Assembly (NCBI GenBank): GCA_051659505.1
Contig: JBOFOQ010000027.1
Location: 62,001-126,000, forward strand
Source of the DNA: JAGNZR01 sp051659505
GTDB taxonomy: Bacteria > Fusobacteriota > Fusobacteriia > Fusobacteriales > Fusobacteriaceae
DNA: 64,000 nucleotides
Reading direction: 5' to 3'
Below, piece after piece: positions 25,217 through 34,403 of this stretch. The notes under the pieces were generated by a model that was not told where the DNA came from, did no database searches, and saw nothing but the letters and a program-made list of their open reading frames with translations. The number at the start of each line of letters is the position of its first letter. The first letter of the stretch is position 1. Made by a program: the position numbers and the translations under genes.

Positions 25217-28065
25217 GAAAAAAGACCTTAATTTTAGGGTGTTATTTTGCTATGTCTCTGTGCATAATAGCAGGAGAAAAAGAAGATATAAATACTTTAA
25301 ATCAAGTTTATAGTCAAAAAAATTATAATATGGCAATATCAGAATCAAAGAAATTTTTAATTAAATATCCTTCTTCTAAAAATTTAGTAAGAATTGAAGA
25401 GAGAATGGCTAAGACTTATTATATACAAAAAAAATATGAAAATGGAATAAAGATTTTCGAGAATATTTTACAAAAATATCCATTAGAAGCTGAAAAAAGA
25501 AATGAAATGAATTACTATATTTCTAAGAGCTATTTTTTATTAGAAGAAAAAGAAGAGTTTTCTAAATATGTAAATAGAATAGATAAGACCAGCCAATACT
25601 ATGAAAGAGCTTTTTATGACAAAGGTGTCATACAATTAGATAGAGGAGAGTATGAAGAAGCTTTTAAAACTTTTCAGAAAATTGCAATTAATGGAAGAGA
25701 TTTAAAAAATGCTTCAACTTTTAATATGGCGTTAGTTGCTTATAATGATGAACTTTTTCCTATGGTTATAGATGTTCTGAATAATTATAGTAAGATATCA
25801 GATAAAAATAAAGATGAAAGTGCTATAGCTTATTTGTACGGAAGTTCATTTTATAAATTAAATGATATTACTAAAGCAATTTATTATTTTAAACAACTTT
25901 CTGATAAATATCCAAATACACCTTATGGAAGAAAAGCAAGAATAACATTAATAGAAATATATGCTAATCTTAATAATATGGAAATGGTTAATAAATATTC
26001 CACCTTAGTAAAAGGAACTCCTGAAGAGGTTGAAGCATTAGTTACTCTTGGAGATTTTTATGTTTCAAGAAATAGCTATACTAAAGCTCTTAATTATTAT
26101 AAACAAGTAGGAATCGAAACAAATAATAGAGCTCTTTATGGTTATGCTTATTCCTTATATAGAATGGGAAAAATAAAAGAAGGGCTACCTTATTTTAAAA
26201 AGTTAGAAAAAACAAGTTATTATAATCAAGCAATTTATTATAAGTTTGCTTCTCTTTATCGCTTAAAAGATTATAATAGTATCATAAAAGAAAGAGATGA
26301 AGCTAAAAAAATTGTTGTAACTCAGCAAGATAACGATAATATAAATATCATTATTGCAAATTCTGCATATGAACTAAAAAAATATCCTTTAGCCAAAGAC
26401 TATTATTCTAGACTAAATCTTCATACTCCTAGTAAAGAAAATCTCTTTAGAGTAATTACTATGAGTGGAGTTTTAAATCAAGCTCAAGATGTTGAAAATA
26501 GAATAGCAGATTACAAAAGGCTATATCCCAATGATAAAGAGTATAAAAAAAGAATATACATTGCAGCAGGAGAATCACTTTATAATAATGGAAAAGGAGA
26601 TATTGCTGAAAAACTTTATAAAGAATATTTAATAGATGATAATGATCAAGACATAGTAAATAGCTTGAATTCTTTATTAGTAAATGAAAAAAAATATTCA
26701 GAACTTAATAATTATTTGTCAACTCAAGTAGAAACTATAGATGTACTATATTTAAAAGCAGTTTCTTCTACTGGAATTGGAAACTATACATTAGGGGAAG
26801 AATTATATACGAAGATTATGTCCCTTATAAATAGTGATAAAAGTAATGAATGGTACAATAAAACAAAATTAAATCAAATTAAAAATTATTTTTTAAGTGG
26901 TCAGTATGAGACAACTATAAAAGAAGGGGAAATTTATCTAACTTTAGTAGATGCTCAAGAAAAAGAAGATATTCATGAAAAAATAGCACTTTCATATTTT
27001 AGAACTAAAAACTTTGAAAAAAGTAGAGAATATTTTGCAAAAGCACAGATAAATCCTGAAAAAGCAGATGAGGTTAAATTTCAAATTGCAGATTCATATT
27101 ATGCTGAAAAAAACTATTCTAAATCTAAAGAAATTTATTATGAAGTATATAACGGAAGTGTAAATGAAAAAAATAGAGAGATAGCGCTTTATTCCATTGG
27201 AAAAATAGCGGCTACTGTAAATGATGTAGCTGGATTTAAAAAAATAAGTTCAGAATTTTTAGCTAAATATCCAGAGAGTACTTTAAAAGAAAATTTACTA
27301 TCTAGCTACGCTCAAGTTGCTGAAAATGTAAAGGGAAATAGTGAGATAATAAAGACATATACTGTAATTTATAATAGTAGTTCAGAAGAATATGTTAAGC
27401 AAAATGCCCTTGAAAAAATAGTAGAAGGGAATATAAATAGCAAAAAATATGCTGCGGCAGAAAAACAAGCATTAAAGATTACTGATAAAGTAAAAAAATC
27501 TGTTTTACTAGCACAGATATATGAAAAACAAGGGGCAATAACTAAAGCTTCGAAAGAATATGAAAAGCTAATGAAAGTTCCACAACATAAAGAATACGCC
27601 GTTGTGAATTTAGCTAAGTATTGGTATACAAAAAAAGATTATAATAAATCTAAAGAGTATTACAATATGGTTTTAAAACTTTCTAGTTCAACATATAAAG
27701 ATTTAGCATTATTTCAAATAGCAACTATTGATGAAAATGCTAAGAGAATAGATAGTGCTATTAAAGGGTATAAAAGAGTTTATACAGAATATAAAAAAAG
27801 TACATTAGCTGAAGACTCACGTCTTAAGACTGCCCAGCTTTATGAAATTAAAAATATAAATGAAGCTTTAAAGATATATGATAATATCTATAAAGTAAGT
27901 TCCAATAAAAGGTACAAAGTTTTTTCTTTGGAGAAATTAGTTTATTATAATTTAAAAAGTGAAAAAATAGAAATTTCTAAAAAATATTATAATATACTAA
28001 AAACTATGGACAAGCAAGCTGCAGAGAAGTATAATGATTTTTTTAAAGAGGAGGTTAAAAAATGA
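25213..28065 (+). CDS. Large exported tetratricopeptide-repeat protein
   Basis: 950 residues with an N-terminal signal peptide (RKKTLILGCYFAMSLCIIAG) and TPR-like helical hairpins along almost all the rest, for example EEAFKTFQKIAINGRDL, AIYYFKQLSDKYPNTPYGRK and KSREYFAKAQINPEKADEV. The cysteine in ILGCYF could also suggest a lipoprotein, but the box is not typical. A periplasmic or outer-membrane-associated scaffold is likely, probably working with the ExbB/ExbD/TonB proteins encoded downstream. I start at 25213 after AAGGAGGAGAA; longer readings overlap DUF116. It overlaps the next gene by 4 nt. Confidence 0.85.
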   Translation: MRKKTLILGCYFAMSLCIIAGEKEDINTLNQVYSQKNYNMAISESKKFLIKYPSSKNLVRIEERMAKTYYIQKKYENGIKIFENILQKYPLEAEKRNEMNYYISKSYFLLEEKEEFSKYVNRIDKTSQYYERAFYDKGVIQLDRGEYEEAFKTFQKIAINGRDLKNASTFNMALVAYNDELFPMVIDVLNNYSKISDKNKDESAIAYLYGSSFYKLNDITKAIYYFKQLSDKYPNTPYGRKARITLIEIYANLNNMEMVNKYSTLVKGTPEEVEALVTLGDFYVSRNSYTKALNYYKQVGIETNNRALYGYAYSLYRMGKIKEGLPYFKKLEKTSYYNQAIYYKFASLYRLKDYNSIIKERDEAKKIVVTQQDNDNINIIIANSAYELKKYPLAKDYYSRLNLHTPSKENLFRVITMSGVLNQAQDVENRIADYKRLYPNDKEYKKRIYIAAGESLYNNGKGDIAEKLYKEYLIDDNDQDIVNSLNSLLVNEKKYSELNNYLSTQVETIDVLYLKAVSSTGIGNYTLGEELYTKIMSLINSDKSNEWYNKTKLNQIKNYFLSGQYETTIKEGEIYLTLVDAQEKEDIHEKIALSYFRTKNFEKSREYFAKAQINPEKADEVKFQIADSYYAEKNYSKSKEIYYEVYNGSVNEKNREIALYSIGKIAATVNDVAGFKKISSEFLAKYPESTLKENLLSSYAQVAENVKGNSEIIKTYTVIYNSSSEEYVKQNALEKIVEGNINSKKYAAAEKQALKITDKVKKSVLLAQIYEKQGAITKASKEYEKLMKVPQHKEYAVVNLAKYWYTKKDYNKSKEYYNMVLKLSSSTYKDLALFQIATIDENAKRIDSAIKGYKRVYTEYKKSTLAEDSRLKTAQLYEIKNINEALKIYDNIYKVSSNKRYKVFSLEKLVYYNLKSEKIEISKKYYNILKTMDKQAAEKYNDFFKEEVKK

Positions 28066-28367
28066 GAAAATTAGTTACTATGGGTATTTTACTGAGCTCA
28101 ATAATATCTTTTTCAGATAATCCCTCTCCAACAATAAATCAAGAAGTAACAGGTAGAAACCTTCAACAACTAGAATATAAAAAAATAATTAATACTAATG
28201 ATTTATTGAAAAATCAAAGTATAGAGTCCACTAATATGGAAATAGTGGGAGATTTATTAAAACGTCAAAAACAAAGAATTAAAATAATACAGTCAGATAG
28301 TATTCAAATAGAAGAAGAAATTGTAAAAGGAAAATCTAAAGGTTTTTTTGGTTCTTTATTTAATTAA
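28062..28367 (+). CDS. Small secreted protein of unknown function
   Basis: 101 residues with a signal peptide (RKLVTMGILLSSIISFS) and a polar, probably helical mature part ending in the GFFGSLFN motif. I recognise no family. It overlaps the TPR gene by 4 nt (ATGA) and precedes exbB by 21 nt, so it is a fixed part of the operon and probably a periplasmic partner of the TPR or TonB proteins. Confidence 0.75.
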   Translation: MRKLVTMGILLSSIISFSDNPSPTINQEVTGRNLQQLEYKKIINTNDLLKNQSIESTNMEIVGDLLKRQKQRIKIIQSDSIQIEEEIVKGKSKGFFGSLFN

Positions 28368-28388
28368 AATGAAAAAAGGAGATTAATT

Positions 28389-29000
28389 ATGTATTGGTTA
28401 AAAAGTGGTGGACCTCTAATGTATTTTATCGTTACTATGTCAGTAATAGGAATTGCTGTTATTATAGAAAGAGCAATATATTTTGGGACTAATGAAAGTA
28501 AAAGTTTTATAAAAATAAGAAGTTTATTAAAACAACATATAGAAAAAAAAGAAATTAAAGAAGCAGTTATACTATTAAATGGAAATAAATCTTCGTCTTC
28601 TAGAGTAATTAAAGAGATTTTAACTTTTTGGTATAGAACAAATACAACAAACGTAATTTCATTAGAAGAAAAAGCAAGAGAGGCAGGACTAGCTCAAATA
28701 CCAGCCTTAGAGAGAAATATGTGGTTATTAGGGCTTGTTGCTCATGCAACACCTCTTTTAGGATTATTAGGAACAGTAACTGGAATGATTGAGGCTTTCC
28801 AAGCAGTTTCCACTCACGGAACTGGAGACCCATCAGTTTTAGCAAAAGGGATATCAGAAGCTTTATTAACAACAGCAGGAGGATTAATTGTTGCAATACC
28901 AGCTTTAGTTTGCTACAACTATTTCAATAAAAAAATAGATAATGTAATAAATGAAATGGAAAAAACAAGCACTGAAGTAATTAATATCTTTAGAAAATAG
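28389..29000 (+). CDS. exbB: MotA/TolQ/ExbB proton channel family protein
   Basis: 203-residue inner-membrane subunit that converts proton motive force for TonB. Three hydrophobic segments (about 10-30, 115-140, 155-180) and the family signature WLLGLVAHATPLLGLLGTVTGMIEAFQ followed by GISEALLTTAGGLIVAIPAL are present. It starts 21 nt after the small secreted protein, with AAAGGAG upstream, and lies 8 nt from exbD. Confidence 0.93.
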   Translation: MYWLKSGGPLMYFIVTMSVIGIAVIIERAIYFGTNESKSFIKIRSLLKQHIEKKEIKEAVILLNGNKSSSSRVIKEILTFWYRTNTTNVISLEEKAREAGLAQIPALERNMWLLGLVAHATPLLGLLGTVTGMIEAFQAVSTHGTGDPSVLAKGISEALLTTAGGLIVAIPALVCYNYFNKKIDNVINEMEKTSTEVINIFRK

Positions 29001-29008
29001 GAGAAAAG

Positions 29009-29449
29009 ATGAAGCTAAGTAGAATAAAAAGAAGAAGTAGCGGACCATTAATTTTAGAATTAACTCCTCTTATAGATGTGGTATTTCTTTTATTGATATT
29101 TTTCCTTGTAGCAACAAGCTTTGAAGATGTAAAAAGTGGGATAAAAATTGATTTACCAACTTCTACAATAAGAGAATTAAAAGAAATTAAAGAGATTCAA
29201 ATAACAATAAATACAAAGAAAGAATTAGTTTTAATATACAAAGAAAAAGGGATAGCCAGTGAGGAAAAAGTAACTAAAAATAATTTGAAAAAACTTCTAA
29301 GTGGTAAAATCAGTGAGAGTAAGGAGAAAAATGTTCTTATAAGTGCTGATAAAAATATTGATTATGGTTTCGTTATAGAAATTATGACTATTGCTAAAGA
29401 GGCTGGAGCCTCTTCTTTAGACATAGATACTACATCTATAAAAAAATAG
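29009..29449 (+). CDS. exbD: Biopolymer transport protein ExbD/TolR
   Basis: 146 residues, one N-terminal transmembrane helix containing the proton-carrying Asp in LTPLIDVVFLLLIFFLVATS (about 18-37) and a periplasmic domain ending in DYGFVIEIMTIAKEAGASSLDI. It pairs with ExbB immediately upstream and TonB 10 nt downstream. Confidence 0.93.
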   Translation: MKLSRIKRRSSGPLILELTPLIDVVFLLLIFFLVATSFEDVKSGIKIDLPTSTIRELKEIKEIQITINTKKELVLIYKEKGIASEEKVTKNNLKKLLSGKISESKEKNVLISADKNIDYGFVIEIMTIAKEAGASSLDIDTTSIKK

Positions 29450-29459
29450 GGAGGTTGAA

Positions 29460-30188
29460 ATGAAAAAAGTTGATGTTTTTGCTCTTTCAATTTCTCTTAT
29501 TCTTAATTTTTTACTGCTTTTTATTATTCCTAATATGGGTTCTAAGGAAGTAGTAGGGAAGATTAAGGTAGGTTTAGTTGCTCTTGATAATCAAAAGAAT
29601 GTTAATTATTCAGGGAAAAAAGAAGTAAAAAAAGAAATTCCAATAGTTCCACCTAAAAAAGAAATAATTGAAAAAAAAGAAGTTGTAGCACCAGTGGAAA
29701 AGGTTATAACTTTGGAAGAAAGATTAAAAGAAATAGAAATTCAAGCTCCTAAAATGTCAGCAGTATCTAAAAAAAGTGCAACAATAAAAAAAATACCTGA
29801 ACCTAAAGCAGTAGCTGAAAAAATAGAACAAAAAGAGTACGCAGAAGAGATAATAAATACCAAAGGAAATAATGATGGAATCCCTAGTGGATACAAGTTA
29901 GGGGCTTTAGACGGTGATGTAGTTGCTAACTGGGATAGTAATAATAGAGATCCAGAATATCCTGAAGCTGCTCAGCTTAGAGGACTTAATGGTACTGTAA
30001 AATTAAGACTTACAATTGATAAATATGGAAATGTGCTAAATAGTTCTTTTGAAAGTGGGAGCGGTGTTCCTGAAATAAATTTAGCAATAGAAAAGGTTGC
30101 AAGAACTTGGAAAATTAATTTAACAAAAAAAGGAAATGCTGTAAAAGGTGATGTTATTCTTGAGTATAGATTTAGACTAGGTGAATAG
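29460..30188 (+). CDS. tonB: TonB family protein
   Basis: 242 residues: N-terminal membrane anchor (about 5-25), a Lys/Glu/Pro-rich periplasmic linker (VPPKKEIIEKKEVVAPVEK) and a C-terminal TonB domain (DPEYPEAAQLRGLNGTVKLR...VARTWKI...VILEYRFRLGE). It transduces ExbB-ExbD energy to the outer membrane. Its location directly after exbD and in an operon with a TPR protein, rather than with a TonB-dependent receptor, leaves the target unknown. Confidence 0.92.
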   Translation: MKKVDVFALSISLILNFLLLFIIPNMGSKEVVGKIKVGLVALDNQKNVNYSGKKEVKKEIPIVPPKKEIIEKKEVVAPVEKVITLEERLKEIEIQAPKMSAVSKKSATIKKIPEPKAVAEKIEQKEYAEEIINTKGNNDGIPSGYKLGALDGDVVANWDSNNRDPEYPEAAQLRGLNGTVKLRLTIDKYGNVLNSSFESGSGVPEINLAIEKVARTWKINLTKKGNAVKGDVILEYRFRLGE

Positions 30189-30209
30189 CTAGTTTTGGGA
30201 AGGTGAAGA

Positions 30210-31601
30210 ATGAATTTTTTGGGCTTTAGATTAGAAGAAAATTTGAGAATAGAATTGGAGAATGTTTTAGATTATGACCTTATTTTTTCAGATAATATAA
30301 CACATTTTTTAGAGATGATAAAATCAAAAAAATTTGATGCTATATTAATAGAAGAAAAGAAATTTCAGGAAGAAGTACTTTTAAATTTAATCGGAAAGGT
30401 GGTAGAGAACCAAAAAAAAGCGATAACTATTATTTTAGGAGAAACCTCTAATTTAAATCTAGTTGCAGGGAGCTTAAAAGCAGGTGCTTACGATTATATA
30501 CTAAAACCTACTCCGTTTAAAGAAATTATAAATATTATAGAAAAATCAGTAAAAGATCATAAGCTTTTAGCTGAAAGAGTTGATAAACAAAAGAGTTCAG
30601 GTGATAAATTAATTGGACAAACTAAGGAAATAGTAGAAGTTTATAAAATGATAGGGAAAGTTGCTAAAAGTATGGTTCCTGTCTTAATAGTAGGAGAAAG
30701 AGGAACGGGAAAAACAAGTGTGGCAACTGCTATACACCAATTTAGTGAAAATAAAAATAATCCCTTTATAAGTATAAATTGTCTAGCTTTAGGAAGTGAG
30801 TTAGTTGAGAGAAAGATTTTCGGTTATGAAAAAGGAGCTTTTCAAGGAGCGGTAATTTCACAAATTGGAGATTTAGAAAAACTTAATAACGGGACATTAC
30901 ATATAGGGAATATAGAGTCATTAAATTTAGAACGTCAAGCTAAGTTATTATATTTCTTACAACAAGGTGAGTTTTTTAGAATGGGAAGTGCAGAGCCTAT
31001 AAAAAGTAATGCAAGAGTTTTAGCTTCAACTAATGAAAACTTAGAAAATTTAATTATACAAGGAAAATTTATTTCAGAACTATATTCAAAATTAAGAGTT
31101 TTAGAAGTGAATATACCAAGTTTAAGAGAAAGAAAAGCGGATATTCCTTTTATAATTGACCACTATATAAATAGATGTAATACAGAATTAGGAACTGCAG
31201 TAAAAGGTGTGAGTAAGCCTGCTTTAAAAAAAATATTGAGATATGATTGGCCTGGAAATGTTAATGAATTAAAAAATGCAATTAAATCAGCTGTGGCCAT
31301 ATCTAGAGGAGATAGTATTTTATTAGAAGAACTTCCTAGTAATGTACTTGGGATCAATGGATTAAAAAATAGAGATGATGGGCAACTAATGTCATTAAGA
31401 GAATGGATAAGGTCTGAAACTATAGAGTTAAAAAAATTAGAAAAACAAGATTATTATGAAAATATAATATCTAAAGTAGAGAAAGAGCTTATTCACCAAA
31501 TACTTGAATTAACAAATGGAAAAAAAGTTGAATCAGCAGAAATTTTAGGTATTACAAGAAATACATTAAGAACTAAAATGAATAATTATAATTTAGAATA
31601 A
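30210..31601 (+). CDS. Sigma-54 enhancer-binding-protein homologue with degenerate ATPase site
   Basis: 463 residues: receiver-like domain (1-115), AAA+ domain (about 133-365) and a Fis-type HTH (about 425-463, ESAEILGITRNTLRTKMNNY). Walker A is intact (GERGTGKT, 162-169), but the GAFTGA loop reads GAFQGA (209-214), Walker B DE is Gly233-Asn234 (GTLHIGNIE), the two arginine-finger positions are Ile289 and Lys295 (FISELYSKL), and the receiver phosphoacceptor is Glu48 (AILIEEKKF). Lys99 of the receiver remains. It probably binds DNA and nucleotide without driving sigma-54 opening. It ends 25 nt before dnaX and follows tonB by 21 nt. Confidence 0.85.
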   Translation: MNFLGFRLEENLRIELENVLDYDLIFSDNITHFLEMIKSKKFDAILIEEKKFQEEVLLNLIGKVVENQKKAITIILGETSNLNLVAGSLKAGAYDYILKPTPFKEIINIIEKSVKDHKLLAERVDKQKSSGDKLIGQTKEIVEVYKMIGKVAKSMVPVLIVGERGTGKTSVATAIHQFSENKNNPFISINCLALGSELVERKIFGYEKGAFQGAVISQIGDLEKLNNGTLHIGNIESLNLERQAKLLYFLQQGEFFRMGSAEPIKSNARVLASTNENLENLIIQGKFISELYSKLRVLEVNIPSLRERKADIPFIIDHYINRCNTELGTAVKGVSKPALKKILRYDWPGNVNELKNAIKSAVAISRGDSILLEELPSNVLGINGLKNRDDGQLMSLREWIRSETIELKKLEKQDYYENIISKVEKELIHQILELTNGKKVESAEILGITRNTLRTKMNNYNLE

Positions 31602-31626
31602 TTATTTATAAAAGGAAGGAGGAAAA

Positions 31627-33117
31627 ATGCATATTACTCTCTATAGAAAATATAGACCAAATGACTTTGAAGAAGTTGCAGGAGAACAAGAGATAATAAA
31701 AACAATTAAAAGTTCTCTAAAAAGTAATAAGCTCGCACATGCCTACCTTTTTACAGGTCCTAGAGGAGTAGGAAAAACAACAGTAGCTAGATTAATTGCA
31801 AAGGGGGTAAACTGCTTAACCAATGGAATAACAGATGCCCCTTGTAATAAATGTGAAAATTGTAAAGGAATAGCAGAAGGTAGCTTTATGGATATGATAG
31901 AAATAGATGCTGCTTCAAATAGAGGTATAGACGAAATAAGAGAATTAAAGGAAAAAATAAATTATAAACCTTCTAAAGGAAGAAAAAAAGTTTATATTAT
32001 TGATGAGGTTCATATGCTTACTAAAGAGGCTTTTAATGCACTTTTAAAAACATTGGAAGAACCTCCTGAACATGCATTATTTATTTTAGCTACTACTGAA
32101 CCAGATAAAATATTAGCTACAATTATATCTAGATGTCAAAGATATGATTTTAAACTTTTCTCACAAAAAGATATGACTGATAGATTAAGGTATATAGCAG
32201 AAAAAGAAGAAATAGCATTTGAAGAAAGTGCCTTAGAAGCTATATATGAAGCTTCAGGTGGAAGTATGAGGGATTCTATATCCATATTAGAAAGAGTTTC
32301 TATTAACTCTGATAATGAAAAAATTAATAGAGATAAAGTGGAAGATATTTTAGGAGTAACTTCTTACAGTGAATTAAATGAATTTTTAGAAGAAATAAAG
32401 TTGGAAAATAAAAAAGAATGTGTGAAACAGCTAGAAAAATTATGGGAAAATTCTCACGATATTGAACTGTTTTTTAAAGATTTAGCTAAATTATGTAAGA
32501 CATTAATGCAAAAAAAAGAACTTTCAATAGAACTAGGCTTAAGAGTGATAGGGAGTATTTTTGACTCTTTAGCTATATTTAAATTTGAAGAGGATAAAAG
32601 ACTTGTAGGTTATGTTTTAATAGATAAATTGCTAAGTACTGTCTCAATAAATAACGGAAATAACGAGAGAGTAGTTCGTGAAGTAAAAAAAGAAGAAATA
32701 TCTAGGGATAATTTAGTGCAAAATGAATCTTTAACAAAAGATGAAGGTCAAGAAGTAAAATCAAATAAAAATATAACTATAAATGATGTAAAAAAAGATT
32801 GGAACTTAATATTAAAACAAATAAAAAAAGAAAAAATCTCTTTAATAGCCTTTTTAATTGGAGGAAATCCAGTAAGAGTAGAAGGGAATGTTTTATATAT
32901 TAGCTTTAGTTATGATAATAGTTTTTCAGAACAGCAAATAAAAAAACCCCAAAATTTAGAATTATTATCAAAAATAATAAGTGAAATATTAGGAACTAAA
33001 ATAATTCTAAGATGTGAAATAGACAATACAGGAAAAAGAAAAGAAGATACATCAGGAAAAGATCATAATTTTACAGAAAAAATAGTTAATTTTTTTGGCG
33101 GAGAAGTATTAGAGTAG
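31627..33117 (+). CDS. dnaX: DNA polymerase III subunits gamma/tau
   Basis: Clamp-loader ATPase, 496 residues. Walker A LFTGPRGVGKTTVARLIAKG (about 41-60), the zinc cysteines NCLTNGITDAPCNKCENCKG, Walker B VYIIDEVHML, and LATTEPDKILATIISRCQRYDF with the SRC sensor are present, followed by GGSMRDSISILE. Starts with ATG after AAGGAAGGAGG. The tau-like tail is shorter and unconserved. A run of seven A's at 32823-32829 could be slippery, but I see no firm sign of programmed frameshifting. Confidence 0.97.
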   Translation: MHITLYRKYRPNDFEEVAGEQEIIKTIKSSLKSNKLAHAYLFTGPRGVGKTTVARLIAKGVNCLTNGITDAPCNKCENCKGIAEGSFMDMIEIDAASNRGIDEIRELKEKINYKPSKGRKKVYIIDEVHMLTKEAFNALLKTLEEPPEHALFILATTEPDKILATIISRCQRYDFKLFSQKDMTDRLRYIAEKEEIAFEESALEAIYEASGGSMRDSISILERVSINSDNEKINRDKVEDILGVTSYSELNEFLEEIKLENKKECVKQLEKLWENSHDIELFFKDLAKLCKTLMQKKELSIELGLRVIGSIFDSLAIFKFEEDKRLVGYVLIDKLLSTVSINNGNNERVVREVKKEEISRDNLVQNESLTKDEGQEVKSNKNITINDVKKDWNLILKQIKKEKISLIAFLIGGNPVRVEGNVLYISFSYDNSFSEQQIKKPQNLELLSKIISEILGTKIILRCEIDNTGKRKEDTSGKDHNFTEKIVNFFGGEVLE

Positions 33118-33133
33118 TAAATGGAGGAAAAAA

Positions 33134-33919
33134 ATGGCAGTAATAACAGGAGGAATTATAAGTTTATTATTTTTATCAATACTTATTTTTCCACCTTTAG
33201 GAATAATTTTACCAATATATAAAATTAAAAAATTAAAAAATAAAGATTTAAAATACAGAGTAATAGCTAATATAGTGGCGATAGCCATAGTAGGACTAGT
33301 GGATTATAAGTTTTTATATGTGTATTTAGCTTTTCAAGTGATAGAGATAATTTTCAATCTATTTAAATATAAGTTTAATTTTATAGAAATATTTGATAGA
33401 ATAGCTATAAGTAGTTTAGTTACAGCAATTTTTTTAGGAATTGGGTATTATTATCTTCTTAAAAGTAGTAATATAACTGTAGATACTATAAAAGAAATTT
33501 ATGTTTCAAAAGCTAATATTCCCATGGAAGAAATTAATAAAGCTTTTACTTATATTTTTAAAAATATATATACAATAATATTTAGTTATGCCTATATAAT
33601 AAATTTATCACTTTACTGGTCTATTTATAAAAATAGTTATCTTCAATGGAAAATTTCATATCTTTGGATAGCTGTTTATGTAGTAGTATTTGCAGGGAAT
33701 TATTTTAGTAAAAAAGATAATATATATATGGATAACATCTTAACGATAATAAAAATAATATATATTACATATGGAATAAAATCTCTTTATTTATCTTTAG
33801 TAAGAAAAATAAAAAAAGATTTTTTTTCAAAAATATTAGTAGTTACAATGCTTGTTTACATTCCCTTAGTAGTCTTTGTTTATGGAGCAGTCGAAAGCTT
33901 GAAAACAGAAAAAAATTAA
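33134..33919 (+). CDS. Membrane protein, YybS/DUF2232-like
   Basis: 261 residues with about six to seven hydrophobic segments. The position directly before rplI and dnaB is that of Bacillus yybS, and the shape (N-terminal ILIFPPLGIILPIY, several membrane spans, central NITVDTIKEIY loop) fits DUF2232. The gdpP gene normally between yybS and rplI is missing. Function is not known. GGAGG precedes ATG 33134. Confidence 0.65.
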   Translation: MAVITGGIISLLFLSILIFPPLGIILPIYKIKKLKNKDLKYRVIANIVAIAIVGLVDYKFLYVYLAFQVIEIIFNLFKYKFNFIEIFDRIAISSLVTAIFLGIGYYYLLKSSNITVDTIKEIYVSKANIPMEEINKAFTYIFKNIYTIIFSYAYIINLSLYWSIYKNSYLQWKISYLWIAVYVVVFAGNYFSKKDNIYMDNILTIIKIIYITYGIKSLYLSLVRKIKKDFFSKILVVTMLVYIPLVVFVYGAVESLKTEKN

Positions 33920-33940
33920 ACAATCTTAGGAGGAAACAAA

Positions 33941-34390
33941 ATGTCAAAATTACAAATAATATTAAAAGAAGATGTAGCGGGTCAAGGTAGAAAAGGAGAA
34001 ATAGTAAATGTATCAGAAGGTTATGCAAGAAACTATTTACTAAAAGGAAATAAAGGAATTATAGCTACTCCAGAAGAGCTAAAAAAAATAGAAAATAGAA
34101 AGAAAAAAGAAGAACTAAAAGCTGAAGAGGAAAAAAATAAATCTAAAGAAGTAAAAAAACTTTTAGAAAGTAAAAAAATAGTTATTCAAGTTAAAGCTGG
34201 AGAAAATGGAAAAGTGTTTGGAGCTATAACAAACAAAGAAATAGTTCAAGAGATTAAAAATGGATTTAATTTAGAGATAGATAGAAAAAAAATAGAATGC
34301 AATATTAAATCTTTAGGTGAGCATGCGGTAATTGTTAAGCTTCATACTGATGTTAAGGCTGAATTAATAGTTATAACTGAAAGTAAATAA
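33941..34390 (+). CDS. rplI: Ribosomal protein bL9
   Basis: 149-residue protein of the large subunit. The N-terminal rRNA-binding domain (QIILKEDVAGQGRKGEIVNVSEGYARNYLL) is followed by the long Lys/Glu-rich connecting helix and a C-terminal domain (VIQVKAGENGKVFGAITNKEIVQ). Usual size. AGGAGG precedes ATG. Gene order rplI then dnaB is common in Firmicutes. Confidence 0.98.
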   Translation: MSKLQIILKEDVAGQGRKGEIVNVSEGYARNYLLKGNKGIIATPEELKKIENRKKKEELKAEEEKNKSKEVKKLLESKKIVIQVKAGENGKVFGAITNKEIVQEIKNGFNLEIDRKKIECNIKSLGEHAVIVKLHTDVKAELIVITESK

Positions 34391-34403
34391 GGAGATATTC
34401 AAA

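Noticed and set aside
32821..32840. A-run in dnaX as a programmed frameshift site
   Set aside because: Seven A's in frame could slip, and the -1 frame stays open for roughly 20-25 codons before a stop, but there is no clear stimulatory hairpin or upstream SD. Common in this AT-rich DNA.
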